Translations under genes and position numbers: made by a program
Notes under the pieces: generated by a model
Told to the model about the DNA's origin: nothing
The model's input: the letters and a program-made list of their open reading frames with translations, nothing else
Database searches by the model: none
Shown here: one piece after another, positions 35,416 through 44,334 of the stretch
How the letters are laid out: each line of letters opens with the position of its first letter
Numbering within the stretch: position 1 is the first letter of the stretch
Origin: Neptunomonas antarctica
Lineage (GTDB): Bacteria; Pseudomonadota; Gammaproteobacteria; Pseudomonadales; Balneatricaceae
Direction: 5' to 3'
Assembly (NCBI RefSeq): GCF_001305295.1
Contig: NZ_LJSI01000053.1
Coordinates: 682,001-746,000, forward strand
Length of the DNA stretch: 64,000 nucleotides

Positions 35416-36924
35416 TTAGGCCATAGCAAAGCCGAGTATCAGCAGGGAAATAAACGCCAGCGCGGCGGCGATCAGTGCGTAAGGAATTTGTGTTAACGCA
35501 TGTTGCATGGGTGTGCAGCCGGAGCCCTGAGACGACAGTACGGTTGAGTCACTGAAGAAACAGGCATGGCTACCAAAGGCAGAGGCGGATAACAGCGCGC
35601 CCACCGTCAGCGGCATAGACATCTCGAAAGTGATAGCCATCGGGATAACGATCGGCAGAGAAACGACAAAGACTCCCCAGCTGGAACCCGTAGCGAATAC
35701 AACCGCCGCCATTGAAGCGAATACTAATGCAGGTAACAGCTCTTTTGACAGGTAGGGCGTGAGAGAGTCTATGATGTATGGCGTCATGGCCAGTTGATCA
35801 TTGATCTCTTTTACCATAAAGCCTGCACATACCACGGCAATGGGGTGAAGCATGACTTTAAAACCATCCAGCATAGCGTCAACCAGTTGAGAAAAGCTTA
35901 GCAAGCGCTGCCAGAAATACAGCACCATGGTAAACAGGGAGGCAACCAGTGCGCCCAGCAACAGGTCTATATCGTAGTAAAGGCTGGCGGCGACTAATAC
36001 GGCCATGGGTAGCAGAAAGTTCATCAGGCCTACCGATGATGAAGTCTTCTTCATGTTGGATGTGTCGAAACCGTCGATCAGAATGCCCGGGGGTATCGTT
36101 TGGCCCGCCTGAGCACGTTTTTCGGCGTGCTTCATTGCGCCGAAATCACCCAAAACTCCGGCGGCTACCAGAAATACCACCACGAGTGCTAACCAGCCAT
36201 ACGCCATATAAGGAATAGAGTCGATATACAGTGACATGCCTTTACCTTCAGCGGCAGCGCCGTTTTCTTCTAATAGCGCTGCAAAGTAAACAGCCCAGGT
36301 TGATACCGGTACCAGAATGCAGACGGGAGCTGCGGTAGAGTCCACTAAAAAGGCCAGCTTTTCGCGGGAAATTTTGTAGTGATCAGTGAGGTTCTTCATC
36401 GAAGCTGACACGGCCAGAGAGTTGAGGTAATCATCGATAAATACCATGATGCCCAACACGCAGGTGGTTAACATTGTACCGCGTCGTGTTTTGATCCGGC
36501 GGGCGAGCATTTGGCCAAAACTGAGCACGCTGCCACCGCGCTCCAGCATATTAATCAAGCCGCCCATCATGCCGCAGACTAAGACAATCCAGGCAATGGT
36601 TTCATTCATAACGACGGATAGTGAAAGGTCGCCCAAACCGCTGACCACGTTAGAAGGGTCGAGTAATAACAAGCCGGCGATAATCCCGGCAAAAATAGAC
36701 TCTAATGGCTTTTTGGTGATCACTGCAACAAACAGAATTAGTAGTGCAGGCAGCAAGCTGTAAAAACCATAGGATTCACCTTCAACATGCTGTGTTGAGA
36801 GGTAGGCAAAAAATGCCATAATGGCGACAAAGAAGAGTATCCATTTCTGGGGACTCTCGACCCTTTTTTCGCTATCAATAGTGGCGCTGTTTTCAGCGAG
36901 CGGCGGAGCAAAATCGGTACTCAT
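35416..36924 (-). CDS. NhaC-family Na+/H+ antiporter-like transporter
   Basis: A protein of 502 residues with about 12 membrane helices. Diagnostic segments are MVFIDDYLNSLAVS and STAAPVCILVPVSTWA, and FATGSSWGVFVVSLPI with FGSHACFFSDSTVLSS near the end. The family includes NhaC antiporters and amino-acid/proton exchangers such as malate-lactate MleN. It is encoded just downstream of a PuuB-type oxidase gene on the same strand (57 bp apart) and so may exchange an amine substrate or product. Sodium-driven exchange would suit a marine host. Confidence 0.82.
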   Translation of the reverse strand: MSTDFAPPLAENSATIDSEKRVESPQKWILFFVAIMAFFAYLSTQHVEGESYGFYSLLPALLILFVAVITKKPLESIFAGIIAGLLLLDPSNVVSGLGDLSLSVVMNETIAWIVLVCGMMGGLINMLERGGSVLSFGQMLARRIKTRRGTMLTTCVLGIMVFIDDYLNSLAVSASMKNLTDHYKISREKLAFLVDSTAAPVCILVPVSTWAVYFAALLEENGAAAEGKGMSLYIDSIPYMAYGWLALVVVFLVAAGVLGDFGAMKHAEKRAQAGQTIPPGILIDGFDTSNMKKTSSSVGLMNFLLPMAVLVAASLYYDIDLLLGALVASLFTMVLYFWQRLLSFSQLVDAMLDGFKVMLHPIAVVCAGFMVKEINDQLAMTPYIIDSLTPYLSKELLPALVFASMAAVVFATGSSWGVFVVSLPIVIPMAITFEMSMPLTVGALLSASAFGSHACFFSDSTVLSSQGSGCTPMQHALTQIPYALIAAALAFISLLILGFAMA

Positions 36925-36981
36925 AGAAACACCTTAGTCTATTTTTTATAATTTTTTAGCCGTTAGGTCGTTGGCCTCGGT

Positions 36982-38265
36982 TCAGATGCCAAACTTATCC
37001 CGTAGGGTGTAATACCAAGCGCCCATTGCTGTGTATGGAATACGTAAAGCACGTCCGCCCGGGAATGGGTACTGAGGTAAACCGGCAAAAATATCGTAAC
37101 GTTCTGCCTGGCCTTGAATGGCATCAGACAATACTTTTCCGGCGAGGTGAGCAGAGGTGATGCCGTGGCCGCTATAGCCCTGCGCGTAATAAATATTACT
37201 GCCAATTCGACCAAACTGAGGCAGTCGCATCAGGGTAAGGAGGAAGTTGCCTGTCCAGGCGTAGTCAACTTTCACACCTTTTAGCTGAGGAAAAGTTTTT
37301 AGCATGTTGGGCACGATCAGAGACTCAATCTTATCCGGTTCGCGGGCGCCGTAAGTTACACCACCGCCATAGATCAGACGACCATCACCGGATAACCGAT
37401 AGTAATCCAGCAGGTAGTTACAGTCTTCAACGCAATTATCCTGAGGTAACAATTCTTTTTGTTGTGCGTCACTCAGGGGTGCTGTCGTAATGACCTGCGT
37501 ACCGCATGGCATGGCCTTTTGTTCAAGTTTAGGAATCAGGTCACCCAGATAAGCATTACCGGCAACCACAACAAAATCTGCAGTGACGCAGCCAGTACTG
37601 GTGTGTACTTTGACTTTCGATCCTTCTTCAACGCGGGTAACTTTTGAGTCTTCGTAGATTACACCGCCTAAGGATTCCAGTGCAGCCGCTTCGCCCAAGA
37701 CTAAATTAAGGGAGTGAAAATGACCGCCACTCTTATCGAGTAAGCCGCCTTCATAGCGTTTCGAACCGATATGCTGTTGAATGCTATCAGCACTGAGCAT
37801 CTCAAGTTGGGTGTGGCCATGCGCTTCCCACAGGGCTTTTTTGCTTTCCATTTCATGCAGTTGTTTAGTATTGCAGGCGGCAAAAATGCCACCTTCTTTA
37901 AGATCGCATTGGATATTATATTTGCTGATGAAATTGCGGATGATTCTGCCGCCTTCGAAGGCCATTTTTCCCATCTCGGTGCCAGTTTCTTTACCGTAAT
38001 TTTTCTCGATAAAATCGATGTCTCGACTGTAACTGTGCACAATCTGACCACCGTTTCGGCCTGACGCACCAAACCCGATGCGGCTGCCTTCAAGTACAAC
38101 AACCTTAAAGCCGCTCTCTGCAAGGTGAAGTGCGGTAGAAAGCCCTGTGTATCCTGCCCCGATAACGCAGATATCTGCACTGATTTGCTCGTTCAGTGCG
38201 GGGCGAATATTCTTATCGTTGGCCGAGGCGGCGTAATAAGACGTAGTGTGAGATGGTGCTGCCAT
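36982..38265 (-). CDS. second PuuB-type FAD amine oxidase
   Basis: A DAO-family flavoprotein of 427 residues: FAD-binding DICVIGAGYTGLSTALHLAE at about 30-49, GFGASGRNGGQIVHSYSRD, and near the end YAQGYSGHGITSAHLAGKVL. It parallels the oxidase encoded at 23927 throughout, but the neighbours differ: an NhaC-type antiporter downstream and a LysR gene upstream. It probably oxidises a glutamylated or N-substituted amine. There is no ligase gene within this module, so substrate identity is open. AGAGGT precedes the ATG. Confidence 0.82.
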   Translation of the reverse strand: MAAPSHTTSYYAASANDKNIRPALNEQISADICVIGAGYTGLSTALHLAESGFKVVVLEGSRIGFGASGRNGGQIVHSYSRDIDFIEKNYGKETGTEMGKMAFEGGRIIRNFISKYNIQCDLKEGGIFAACNTKQLHEMESKKALWEAHGHTQLEMLSADSIQQHIGSKRYEGGLLDKSGGHFHSLNLVLGEAAALESLGGVIYEDSKVTRVEEGSKVKVHTSTGCVTADFVVVAGNAYLGDLIPKLEQKAMPCGTQVITTAPLSDAQQKELLPQDNCVEDCNYLLDYYRLSGDGRLIYGGGVTYGAREPDKIESLIVPNMLKTFPQLKGVKVDYAWTGNFLLTLMRLPQFGRIGSNIYYAQGYSGHGITSAHLAGKVLSDAIQGQAERYDIFAGLPQYPFPGGRALRIPYTAMGAWYYTLRDKFGI

Positions 38266-38282
38266 ATTGAACCTCTGTGTAA

Positions 38283-38440
38283 CGCCTTATTCTTGATAAG
38301 GCGGCTATTGGCTACGAAGTTAAAGCAAAAGATTCGGAGCCTTTTATTTCGAATGAAATAGAGGGTTCCTAATCTCAGTTTAAGATGCTGTCTACGATAC
38401 TTGGCAGGGAGTATTTGTGGATATACCTAGTAGGGTATAT
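38283..38440. promoter_or_regulatory. three inverted repeats upstream of second FAD oxidase gene
   Basis: CGCCTTAT/ATAAGGCG (38283-38303) lies just before the oxidase ATG, TATTTC-GAAT-GAAATA at 38344-38359, and ATATACC-TAGTAG-GGTATAT at 38421-38440. The last has the size and symmetry of a LysR site. The neighbouring lysR gene ends at 38482, so these fall between it and the oxidase start. Confidence 0.5.
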
Positions 38441-38481
38441 TTTTATTTAGAGAGGGGTTTAAAAAAATGATCTTGTAATGA

Positions 38482-39420
38482 TCAGTAAGGCGCGATGGTT
38501 TCCGCACCAATAAAAACGCTGTTACTGGTTTTTATGAAGAGGTCTTTAGCTCGGTTCGGTTGGGCTGACTTTTTACTGATGACGGCAACACCCAGCGCGA
38601 AAAACTTGCTGTTGATGGCTATGGCTTTCAAGTCACCACAGGCTACATGAGGTTTGGCTACATACTCAGGAAGGAAGCAGATGTATTGACCGGATAAGAC
38701 CATAGCAATCCGTGATTCGTAGTGATAAGACTTGCCTTTAAGGTGCATGCTGGATAGTTGCTGGTACATTTCTTCGTGTGGTTTAAGTCCTGCATGGACC
38801 ATACGAGAGGAATTGATAAGTGCTTCGGTTATCAGTTCTTCAGGTAAGTCATAGAGTGGGTTGTCTCTACCACAGTACAGATAATTATTGTCGGTAAATA
38901 GATGTATGTAATTCAGTCCTACCAATTGACGATGGTAGGGGATAAATGCAATGTCTAGTTCTTCGTTGAGTACTTTTCTTTCCATATCACGGATGTGTTC
39001 AACATCGATTGACAATTCTACATCGGGTGCTTGTTGGTAAAATGCCTGAATTATTTGAGGTAAACGACAACGTGGATCAAGACTGAAGGTATCACTAAGA
39101 GCAATTTTAAGTTGCCCTGAAGGGCTGGTGCTGAGGCTGTTAATGGTGTTACGAAAGCTTTCTAACATCTCTAGTAGCTGGCCGGTCTGTTGATAGATCA
39201 CAGCGCCTTCTTTGGTCAGTGAAAATCCTGACCTGCCGCGTTTACACAGGGTAAGGTTGAGCCGGGATTCCAGATTGGCTATATGACTACTAATAGTCGG
39301 GCGACTGATATTGAGTTGGGTGACTGCCGCACTAAAGCCGCCACAATCAACCACAGTCTTAAAAACTTTAAGCTGCTTAATTTCATGGTCGCCAATCTGA
39401 CCCAGAGAAAAAGTTTTCAT
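38482..39420 (-). CDS. LysR-family regulator 2
   Basis: A protein of 312 residues with an N-terminal helix-turn-helix (QLKVFKTVVDCGGFSAAVTQL, SRPTISSHIANLESRLN) and an effector domain. It closely follows the LysR at 32391 in its first 90 residues (LCKRGRSGFSLTKEGAVIYQQT). It is divergent from the TRAP transporter genes and upstream of the FAD oxidase, the classic position for control of either. I expect it to govern the transporter at 39675-42618, the oxidase, or both. Confidence 0.85.
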   Translation of the reverse strand: MKTFSLGQIGDHEIKQLKVFKTVVDCGGFSAAVTQLNISRPTISSHIANLESRLNLTLCKRGRSGFSLTKEGAVIYQQTGQLLEMLESFRNTINSLSTSPSGQLKIALSDTFSLDPRCRLPQIIQAFYQQAPDVELSIDVEHIRDMERKVLNEELDIAFIPYHRQLVGLNYIHLFTDNNYLYCGRDNPLYDLPEELITEALINSSRMVHAGLKPHEEMYQQLSSMHLKGKSYHYESRIAMVLSGQYICFLPEYVAKPHVACGDLKAIAINSKFFALGVAVISKKSAQPNRAKDLFIKTSNSVFIGAETIAPY

Positions 39421-39674
39421 AGTGTTTACGGCTTCTCTGATGCAGTTCTTTTAAGGTAATAAGCATGTTGTTGGGATTCAAAACGATTTGACTAAAGTAT
39501 TAGAAATCAATGAGTAACCCACATGCTATACAGACTAAGTGTATTTTATACGTAATGATAAATAAACCTTTACGTAGATCCACGGGAATTTAATTTTAGG
39601 GACTTATCTGTAGGATCTTAATACCTCCACGTGAAATTTTTTGAAAAACAACCAATAAAAATTACCGGATAATA

Positions 39675-40697
39675 ATGATGAATAAAAAAACACTAGGTTT
39701 GAAGAAAAAGTTTTCTGTCGCTGCATTGGCGTTTACTCTGGGATTAGGCGCTGTTGCTGATGCCTCTGCCGCTGAGTTTAACTGGCGTTTTAGTAATTTA
39801 TATACTCGTGGCACGGCTTTTGGTGCTGTGTATGAAGGCTTGGCTAAAGATATCGAAACGATGTCTGATGGACGCATTGCGGTACAGGTTCTTTACTCGG
39901 GTGAAGGCGTTTCCACCGAAGGCCTGCTGGGGGCGGTTAAAGCAGGACTTATCACCATGGGTGCGCCTTTTCAGCCAATGAATGCCGGTGAGCTTCCGGT
40001 AGGTGTGGTAGAAGTAGGTTTACCAGGCGGCACGGATGATCCTGTTAAATTGAAGGCATTGTTCCATGACCAAGGCTGGGGCGAGATCCTTGAAAAGGCT
40101 TATGGGGAGCAGGGCCTGGTGTGGCTTGAACCGTACATTCAGACACCGGTTTATATCATTACTAAAAATCCAATCAATTCAGTAGCCGATTTTAAAGGCT
40201 TGAAGATTCGTGCGCCGGGTGCTTATGGTAAATTCCTGCGCAACCTGGGAGCATCCCCTGTAGCCCTTTCGTGGAGCGAAATTTATACGAGCTTGGCTAC
40301 CGGTGTTATTGACGGCTCTATCGGCAGTAACTTGATTGACCATCGTGATGGTAATCATGTTGAAGTTGCCAAGTATATGTACCCAATGCCTCTGGCTGGC
40401 GCTCAGGTGTTACCTATTATTGTGAATCGTAATGCCTGGAATAAGTTACCAGAGGATTTGCAGGCGGTAGTTCGAAAGGCTACAGAAAATCATGCTCAGG
40501 AGCAGTTGACCAAGTCTAAGCTTTGGGAAACTGAAGCGGTCACAGACATGGAAGCTAACGGATTGTTATGGAGCCCGGCAGCAAGCGATGCTGATAAAAA
40601 AGCATGGGCGGCGGCAGGTGCTACTTTATGGGATGAATACTCAGCGCAGGATGATTATAGTAAACAGTTGATCGATATTCTTAGAAAGAATCAATAA
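39675..40697 (+). CDS. dctP: TRAP transporter substrate-binding protein (DctP family)
   Basis: A protein of 340 residues with a signal peptide (VAALAFTLGLGAVADASAAE). The mature domain begins FNWRFSNLYTRGTAFG and has the DctP core VADFKGLKIRAPGAYGKFLRNLGASPV with the Arg that usually binds a carboxylate. It therefore probably carries an organic acid or amino-acid-like ligand. A hairpin-terminator separates it from dctQ, consistent with more binding protein than permease. The region in front is shared with a LysR gene. Confidence 0.88.
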   Translation: MMNKKTLGLKKKFSVAALAFTLGLGAVADASAAEFNWRFSNLYTRGTAFGAVYEGLAKDIETMSDGRIAVQVLYSGEGVSTEGLLGAVKAGLITMGAPFQPMNAGELPVGVVEVGLPGGTDDPVKLKALFHDQGWGEILEKAYGEQGLVWLEPYIQTPVYIITKNPINSVADFKGLKIRAPGAYGKFLRNLGASPVALSWSEIYTSLATGVIDGSIGSNLIDHRDGNHVEVAKYMYPMPLAGAQVLPIIVNRNAWNKLPEDLQAVVRKATENHAQEQLTKSKLWETEAVTDMEANGLLWSPAASDADKKAWAAAGATLWDEYSAQDDYSKQLIDILRKNQ

Positions 40698-40711
40698 ATT
40701 TGATTAAATAT

Positions 40712-40748
40712 AAAAGGGGTGATGAGTTAGCTTATCACCTCTTTTTTT
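40712..40748 (+). terminator. attenuating terminator between dctP and dctQ
   Basis: AAAAGGGGTGAT pairs (one G-T wobble) with ATCACCTCTTTT, with seven T in the tail at 40742-40748. Read-through would set the ratio of binding protein to membrane subunits. Confidence 0.82.
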
Positions 40749-40763
40749 ATGATAGGTGTTTTT

Positions 40764-41306
40764 ATGGTTATCACTTTCTTAAGGACGGTATGCCGCAGTA
40801 TTGATATGGCTGTGATGCTGACAGGCAAAGCTGCGGGCTACTTGATGCCTTTTTTGGCTTTTGTAGTCGCATACGAAGTGTTCTCTCGATATGTTCTTGG
40901 CAAGCCTACTATCTGGGCTTTTGATCTTTCATTGTTTTTATTTGGTTATATTGCCGCATTAGGAGGCGCCTATGCACAGCAAAAGCGGGCGCATATTAAT
41001 GTTGATATTCTCTATGTAACCGTATCGCACAAAACGCGTTGTGTGTTCAATCTGTTGTCTTTTGCGCTGGGTATTTTCTTTTTACTGGTTATTTTCAAAA
41101 TGAGTTTTGGTAAGTTTGAAGAGGCCATTGAGTTTGATTATCGCCGAAAAAGTGAATGGGCCCCCCCTATGTATCATTTTTGGGTGATGCTGATGGTTGC
41201 CTGTGGGCTGTTTATGGCGCAGTTAGGCCGCGATATGCTACTTGATCTGTATTACCTGTTTACCGGTAAGGCGCTAATTGAGCAGGAGAGTGATGATGGG
41301 AATTGA
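40764..41306 (+). CDS. dctQ: TRAP transporter small membrane subunit
   Basis: About 180 residues from the ATG at 40764 (AGG seven bases in front); the ATG at 40749 lies in the terminator tail. Four membrane helices follow the DctQ pattern: AGYLMPFLAFVVAYEVFSRYVL, then LFLFGYIAALGGAYAQQKRAHINVDI. The AHINVD-type motif after helix 2 is typical of the family. Its last codons overlap the start of dctM. Confidence 0.88.
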   Translation: MVITFLRTVCRSIDMAVMLTGKAAGYLMPFLAFVVAYEVFSRYVLGKPTIWAFDLSLFLFGYIAALGGAYAQQKRAHINVDILYVTVSHKTRCVFNLLSFALGIFFLLVIFKMSFGKFEEAIEFDYRRKSEWAPPMYHFWVMLMVACGLFMAQLGRDMLLDLYYLFTGKALIEQESDDGN

Positions 41307-42618
41307 ATTATTAACCGGCGTATTATTGGTATGTATTCTGACGTTTTTTGCATTAGGTGCACCGGTAGGTCTGGCGCTAGGTGGTATCGCCATGATTATC
41401 GGTTATCTGACCTGGGGTGAGGGAATTTACAACATTATCCCTTCCACGATTGAGGCAACCTATTTCAGCTTTATTCTCTTGGCTATTCCTCTCTATATTT
41501 ATATGGGGCAATTGCTGACGAAGTCCGGCATCGGTGATGCCATGTTCAATGCCAGTCAGATGCTGATTGGTAAAGTAAGAGGCTCACTGGCCATCAGCGT
41601 GATCGCTGTCTGCTCAATGATTGGTGCTATGGTCGGTATTATAGGTGCCGGGATTATGACCTCCGGTAGTATTGCGCTTCGGCCAATGCTTGAGCGTGGT
41701 TACGACAAACGCCTGGCCTTAGGCGTGATTATGGCGGGTGGCGGTCTGGGTATTTTGATTCCGCCCAGTATTCCTATGATCATGTTTGCGGCAACAACGC
41801 ATAATTCTGTCGGTCGGATGTTTCTGGGCGCGATGGTACCTGCATTATTGATGATCTGTCTGCTAGTCACCTACGTTATTGTCAGTTGCCGTCTTAATCC
41901 GGATAAAGCGCCTTTATTAGAAGAGCAGGAAGGTGTTGTTGCGTTGACTACGAAGCAGAAATTCATAACAGCACGTGACGGTTTTTTTGCGATTCTGCTT
42001 ATCGTTGTGGTACTCGGTAGTATTATTACGGGTATTGCTACGCCTACCGAGTCGGGAGCGATCGGCGTCGTCGGTGCTATTGTTCTGGCCATTGTTTTTA
42101 AACGATTCAAAATGGAAATGTTTCAGTCGGCTGGATTGCAGACGGCGATTCTGGTCAGTGTTGCGATGTGGATCATTTTTGGTGCCTCGGTGTTCAGTAA
42201 CTTTCATCTGTTGATGGGCGTTCAGAGCATGGTTGCCGACTTTGCTAACGGGCTTGATCTACCTCCGATCATGATTATCATCATGTTTCAGATCATTATG
42301 CTGTTTCTGGGTTTCATCATTGATGAGTTCATTATTGTCCTGATGTGCGCACCTCTGTTCACTCCGATTGCCGTCGCCTTAGGTTATGACCCGATCTGGT
42401 TTGGCGTGTTGATGATTATCAATATTCTGATTGCAGTACAGACGCCACCTTATGGATTTGCATTGTTTTATCTCAAAGGTATCGCGCCACCCGATGTAGG
42501 CATGGGGGATATTTATAAATCAGTGACGCCCTTTATTTTGCTTAATTTAGTAGTGCTGATTATTTGTATGGTCTTTCCCGAAATAGTGCTTTGGTTGCCC
42601 AATAAAGTAATGGGTTAA
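41296..42618 (+). CDS. dctM: TRAP transporter large membrane subunit
   Basis: About 440 residues from the ATG at 41296, seven bases after AGGAG; ATG 41293 is equally in frame. Around 12 helices. Family segments include GAPVGLALGGIAMI, GMMGAM-like IGAMVGIIGAGIMTSGSIAL, GILIPPSIPMIMFA and TPTESGAIGVVGA. It is the sodium-driven transport subunit. With DctP and DctQ it forms a complete tripartite carrier. Substrate unknown, but an amino or sulfonic acid would fit the enzymes downstream. Confidence 0.9.
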   Translation: MGIELLTGVLLVCILTFFALGAPVGLALGGIAMIIGYLTWGEGIYNIIPSTIEATYFSFILLAIPLYIYMGQLLTKSGIGDAMFNASQMLIGKVRGSLAISVIAVCSMIGAMVGIIGAGIMTSGSIALRPMLERGYDKRLALGVIMAGGGLGILIPPSIPMIMFAATTHNSVGRMFLGAMVPALLMICLLVTYVIVSCRLNPDKAPLLEEQEGVVALTTKQKFITARDGFFAILLIVVVLGSIITGIATPTESGAIGVVGAIVLAIVFKRFKMEMFQSAGLQTAILVSVAMWIIFGASVFSNFHLLMGVQSMVADFANGLDLPPIMIIIMFQIIMLFLGFIIDEFIIVLMCAPLFTPIAVALGYDPIWFGVLMIINILIAVQTPPYGFALFYLKGIAPPDVGMGDIYKSVTPFILLNLVVLIICMVFPEIVLWLPNKVMG

Positions 42619-42630
42619 AAAGGAAAAATT

Positions 42631-43062
42631 ATGTTTAAAAATATTTTGATTCCAGTAGACCTTGCCCACGAAGAGCAGTTGTCTCGGTTGATGGAGGCGG
42701 CGGTACTACTCATCGGCAGTAGCAAAGCAAAGATTGATCTGTTGTATGTAGATCAGAGCCTGGTGCACCAGGGAAGCTATCCTTACCTTGATGAAACCAC
42801 CTACGCTGAGCATAAAAAAGCGGCTAAAGCGCGGCTTCAGCATCATATCGATACGTTGGCTCCGGCGCATGTCACATGCGCGAGTCATATTCGTAATGGG
42901 GCAGCACATGATCATATTGTCGAGGAAGCCAAAGCGCTGCATTCAGATGCTATTCTGATGATGGCTAAGCGGCCAGGCATTAGCAGTTACTTTATTGGGT
43001 CTACTGCAGAAAGGGTGGTGCGCCATGCTGATTGTTCCGTGTTCGTCATTCGTGATGAGTAA
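42631..43062 (+). CDS. TRAP-associated universal stress protein
   Basis: A UspA-fold protein of 143 residues: FKNILIPVDLAHEE at the start, and the ATP-binding end ILMMAKRPGISSYFIGSTAERVVRHADCSVFVIR. The gene is only 12 bp after dctM. Like TeaD, which is encoded with the TeaABC ectoine TRAP transporter, it probably binds ATP and tunes transport. It ends a dctPQM-usp operon that converges with a lysR gene. Confidence 0.85.
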   Translation: MFKNILIPVDLAHEEQLSRLMEAAVLLIGSSKAKIDLLYVDQSLVHQGSYPYLDETTYAEHKKAAKARLQHHIDTLAPAHVTCASHIRNGAAHDHIVEEAKALHSDAILMMAKRPGISSYFIGSTAERVVRHADCSVFVIRDE

Positions 43063-43090
43063 TGGACATTAATGGGAGACTAATGATGGA

Positions 43091-44032
43091 TCAGTTTGTC
43101 TGGCTATTATTAATGGACTGCAGCAGGCACTCATAGAAAATAGCGCTGATTGTCTCATTGCTGTGTTTCTTGCGTCTGATGGCTGTAAAGGTGTTCGAAT
43201 AGCCGTAAGTGTCAATCAGCAATGGACTGATCTGATCAGTTAAGCCCCAGCTACTCACTAAGTGGCGGGGCAGTATGCCTAAATAGTGGCCGCTGAGAAT
43301 TAAAGTTGCACGGGCTTCCTGATGGTGTGCTTTAGCTTGTTTATTCCAGAGTTTCATGTCTGGATAAATCTCTCTGCCGGGCATTAATCGGGGGGATTCA
43401 ACAAATTTATATTGTTGCAGCTCTTCTCGGGAGATGTCCGCAGACTTTCTGTTGTAAAGAGGGTGATTTTTTGCACAGTAAAGCTGCATCTCTTCGTCGA
43501 AGAGCTTAAGGGTATCAAGCTCGGGATAAGCATGCGGCAAAACAGTAATGCCGATGTCGACTTGTTTATCCAGCACTGCGGTCGTGACTTCATCAGATGC
43601 CATTGTGCTAATTTGAACACGGACGTCAGGAGCTTGTTCTGAAAAGCTACTCACGGCGTCGACAATACAGGAGTTGTGAGCGCCTAGCATATGTTCGGCG
43701 AAACCCAGATGAAGATGCCCGAAGATACGATTATGTGAATGGTTAACACGCTGGCTAAATTGCTCCATAGCACCGAGTAAATCCAGGGTAGCATTGTAAA
43801 CCACCAGGCCATGGTCAGTCAGGCTGAAACCGCCGCGACCACGATCACAAAGACGCATATCTAAACGGGTTTCGAGGTCGGAAATGTAGTTCGAGATAGT
43901 GGAGTTGGCTAGATTTAAACGAATTTCAGCCGCAGTAAAACCACCAGCATCGACTACGGCTTTGAACACCCTGAGCAGACGTAAGTCGATATCAGCGAGT
44001 TGACCTGAGATGGCTACTTTTTTACGACCCAT
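43091..44032 (-). CDS. LysR-family regulator 3
   Basis: A protein of 313 residues with helix-turn-helix DIDLRLLRVFKAVVDAGGFTA and NSTISNYISDLETRLDMRLCDRGRGGFSLTDHG, then an effector domain. It belongs to the same subgroup as the LysR proteins at 32391 and 38482. Its gene is divergent from the succinate-semialdehyde dehydrogenase gene, with a 32-bp inverted repeat between them that is a likely operator. Confidence 0.85.
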   Translation of the reverse strand: MGRKKVAISGQLADIDLRLLRVFKAVVDAGGFTAAEIRLNLANSTISNYISDLETRLDMRLCDRGRGGFSLTDHGLVVYNATLDLLGAMEQFSQRVNHSHNRIFGHLHLGFAEHMLGAHNSCIVDAVSSFSEQAPDVRVQISTMASDEVTTAVLDKQVDIGITVLPHAYPELDTLKLFDEEMQLYCAKNHPLYNRKSADISREELQQYKFVESPRLMPGREIYPDMKLWNKQAKAHHQEARATLILSGHYLGILPRHLVSSWGLTDQISPLLIDTYGYSNTFTAIRRKKHSNETISAIFYECLLQSINNSQTN

Positions 44033-44203
44033 TTTTTATTGTCCTATTGATGGTTCTTTTTTAGAGGTGCTTATCAGGAGAACTTTTTACCAGCACTTTT
44101 CAGGTGAACTTTTAGGTGCGTCATTACGACTCATGATTATGAAAAATTTTGTGAGTCATAGTGGTTCCAAAGTAAGTAATGCAAAGAAACGATGGAAAGA
44201 ATG

Positions 44204-44235
44204 ACATTTACATTTGTATATTCAAATGTAAATGT
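44204..44235. promoter_or_regulatory. 32-bp inverted repeat, likely LysR operator
   Basis: ACATTTACATTTG and its exact complement flank TATATT. TGTAAATG recurs just to the right. It lies midway in the divergent lysR-dehydrogenase promoter region. Confidence 0.65.
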
Positions 44236-44334
44236 ATGTAAATGATTATATAACCAAAAGAAAAACTGATCTATAAATACTCAACATAAATAGATAGCAC
44301 GATTTTGAAGCTGCCTGTCGCCGGAGAAATAAGC

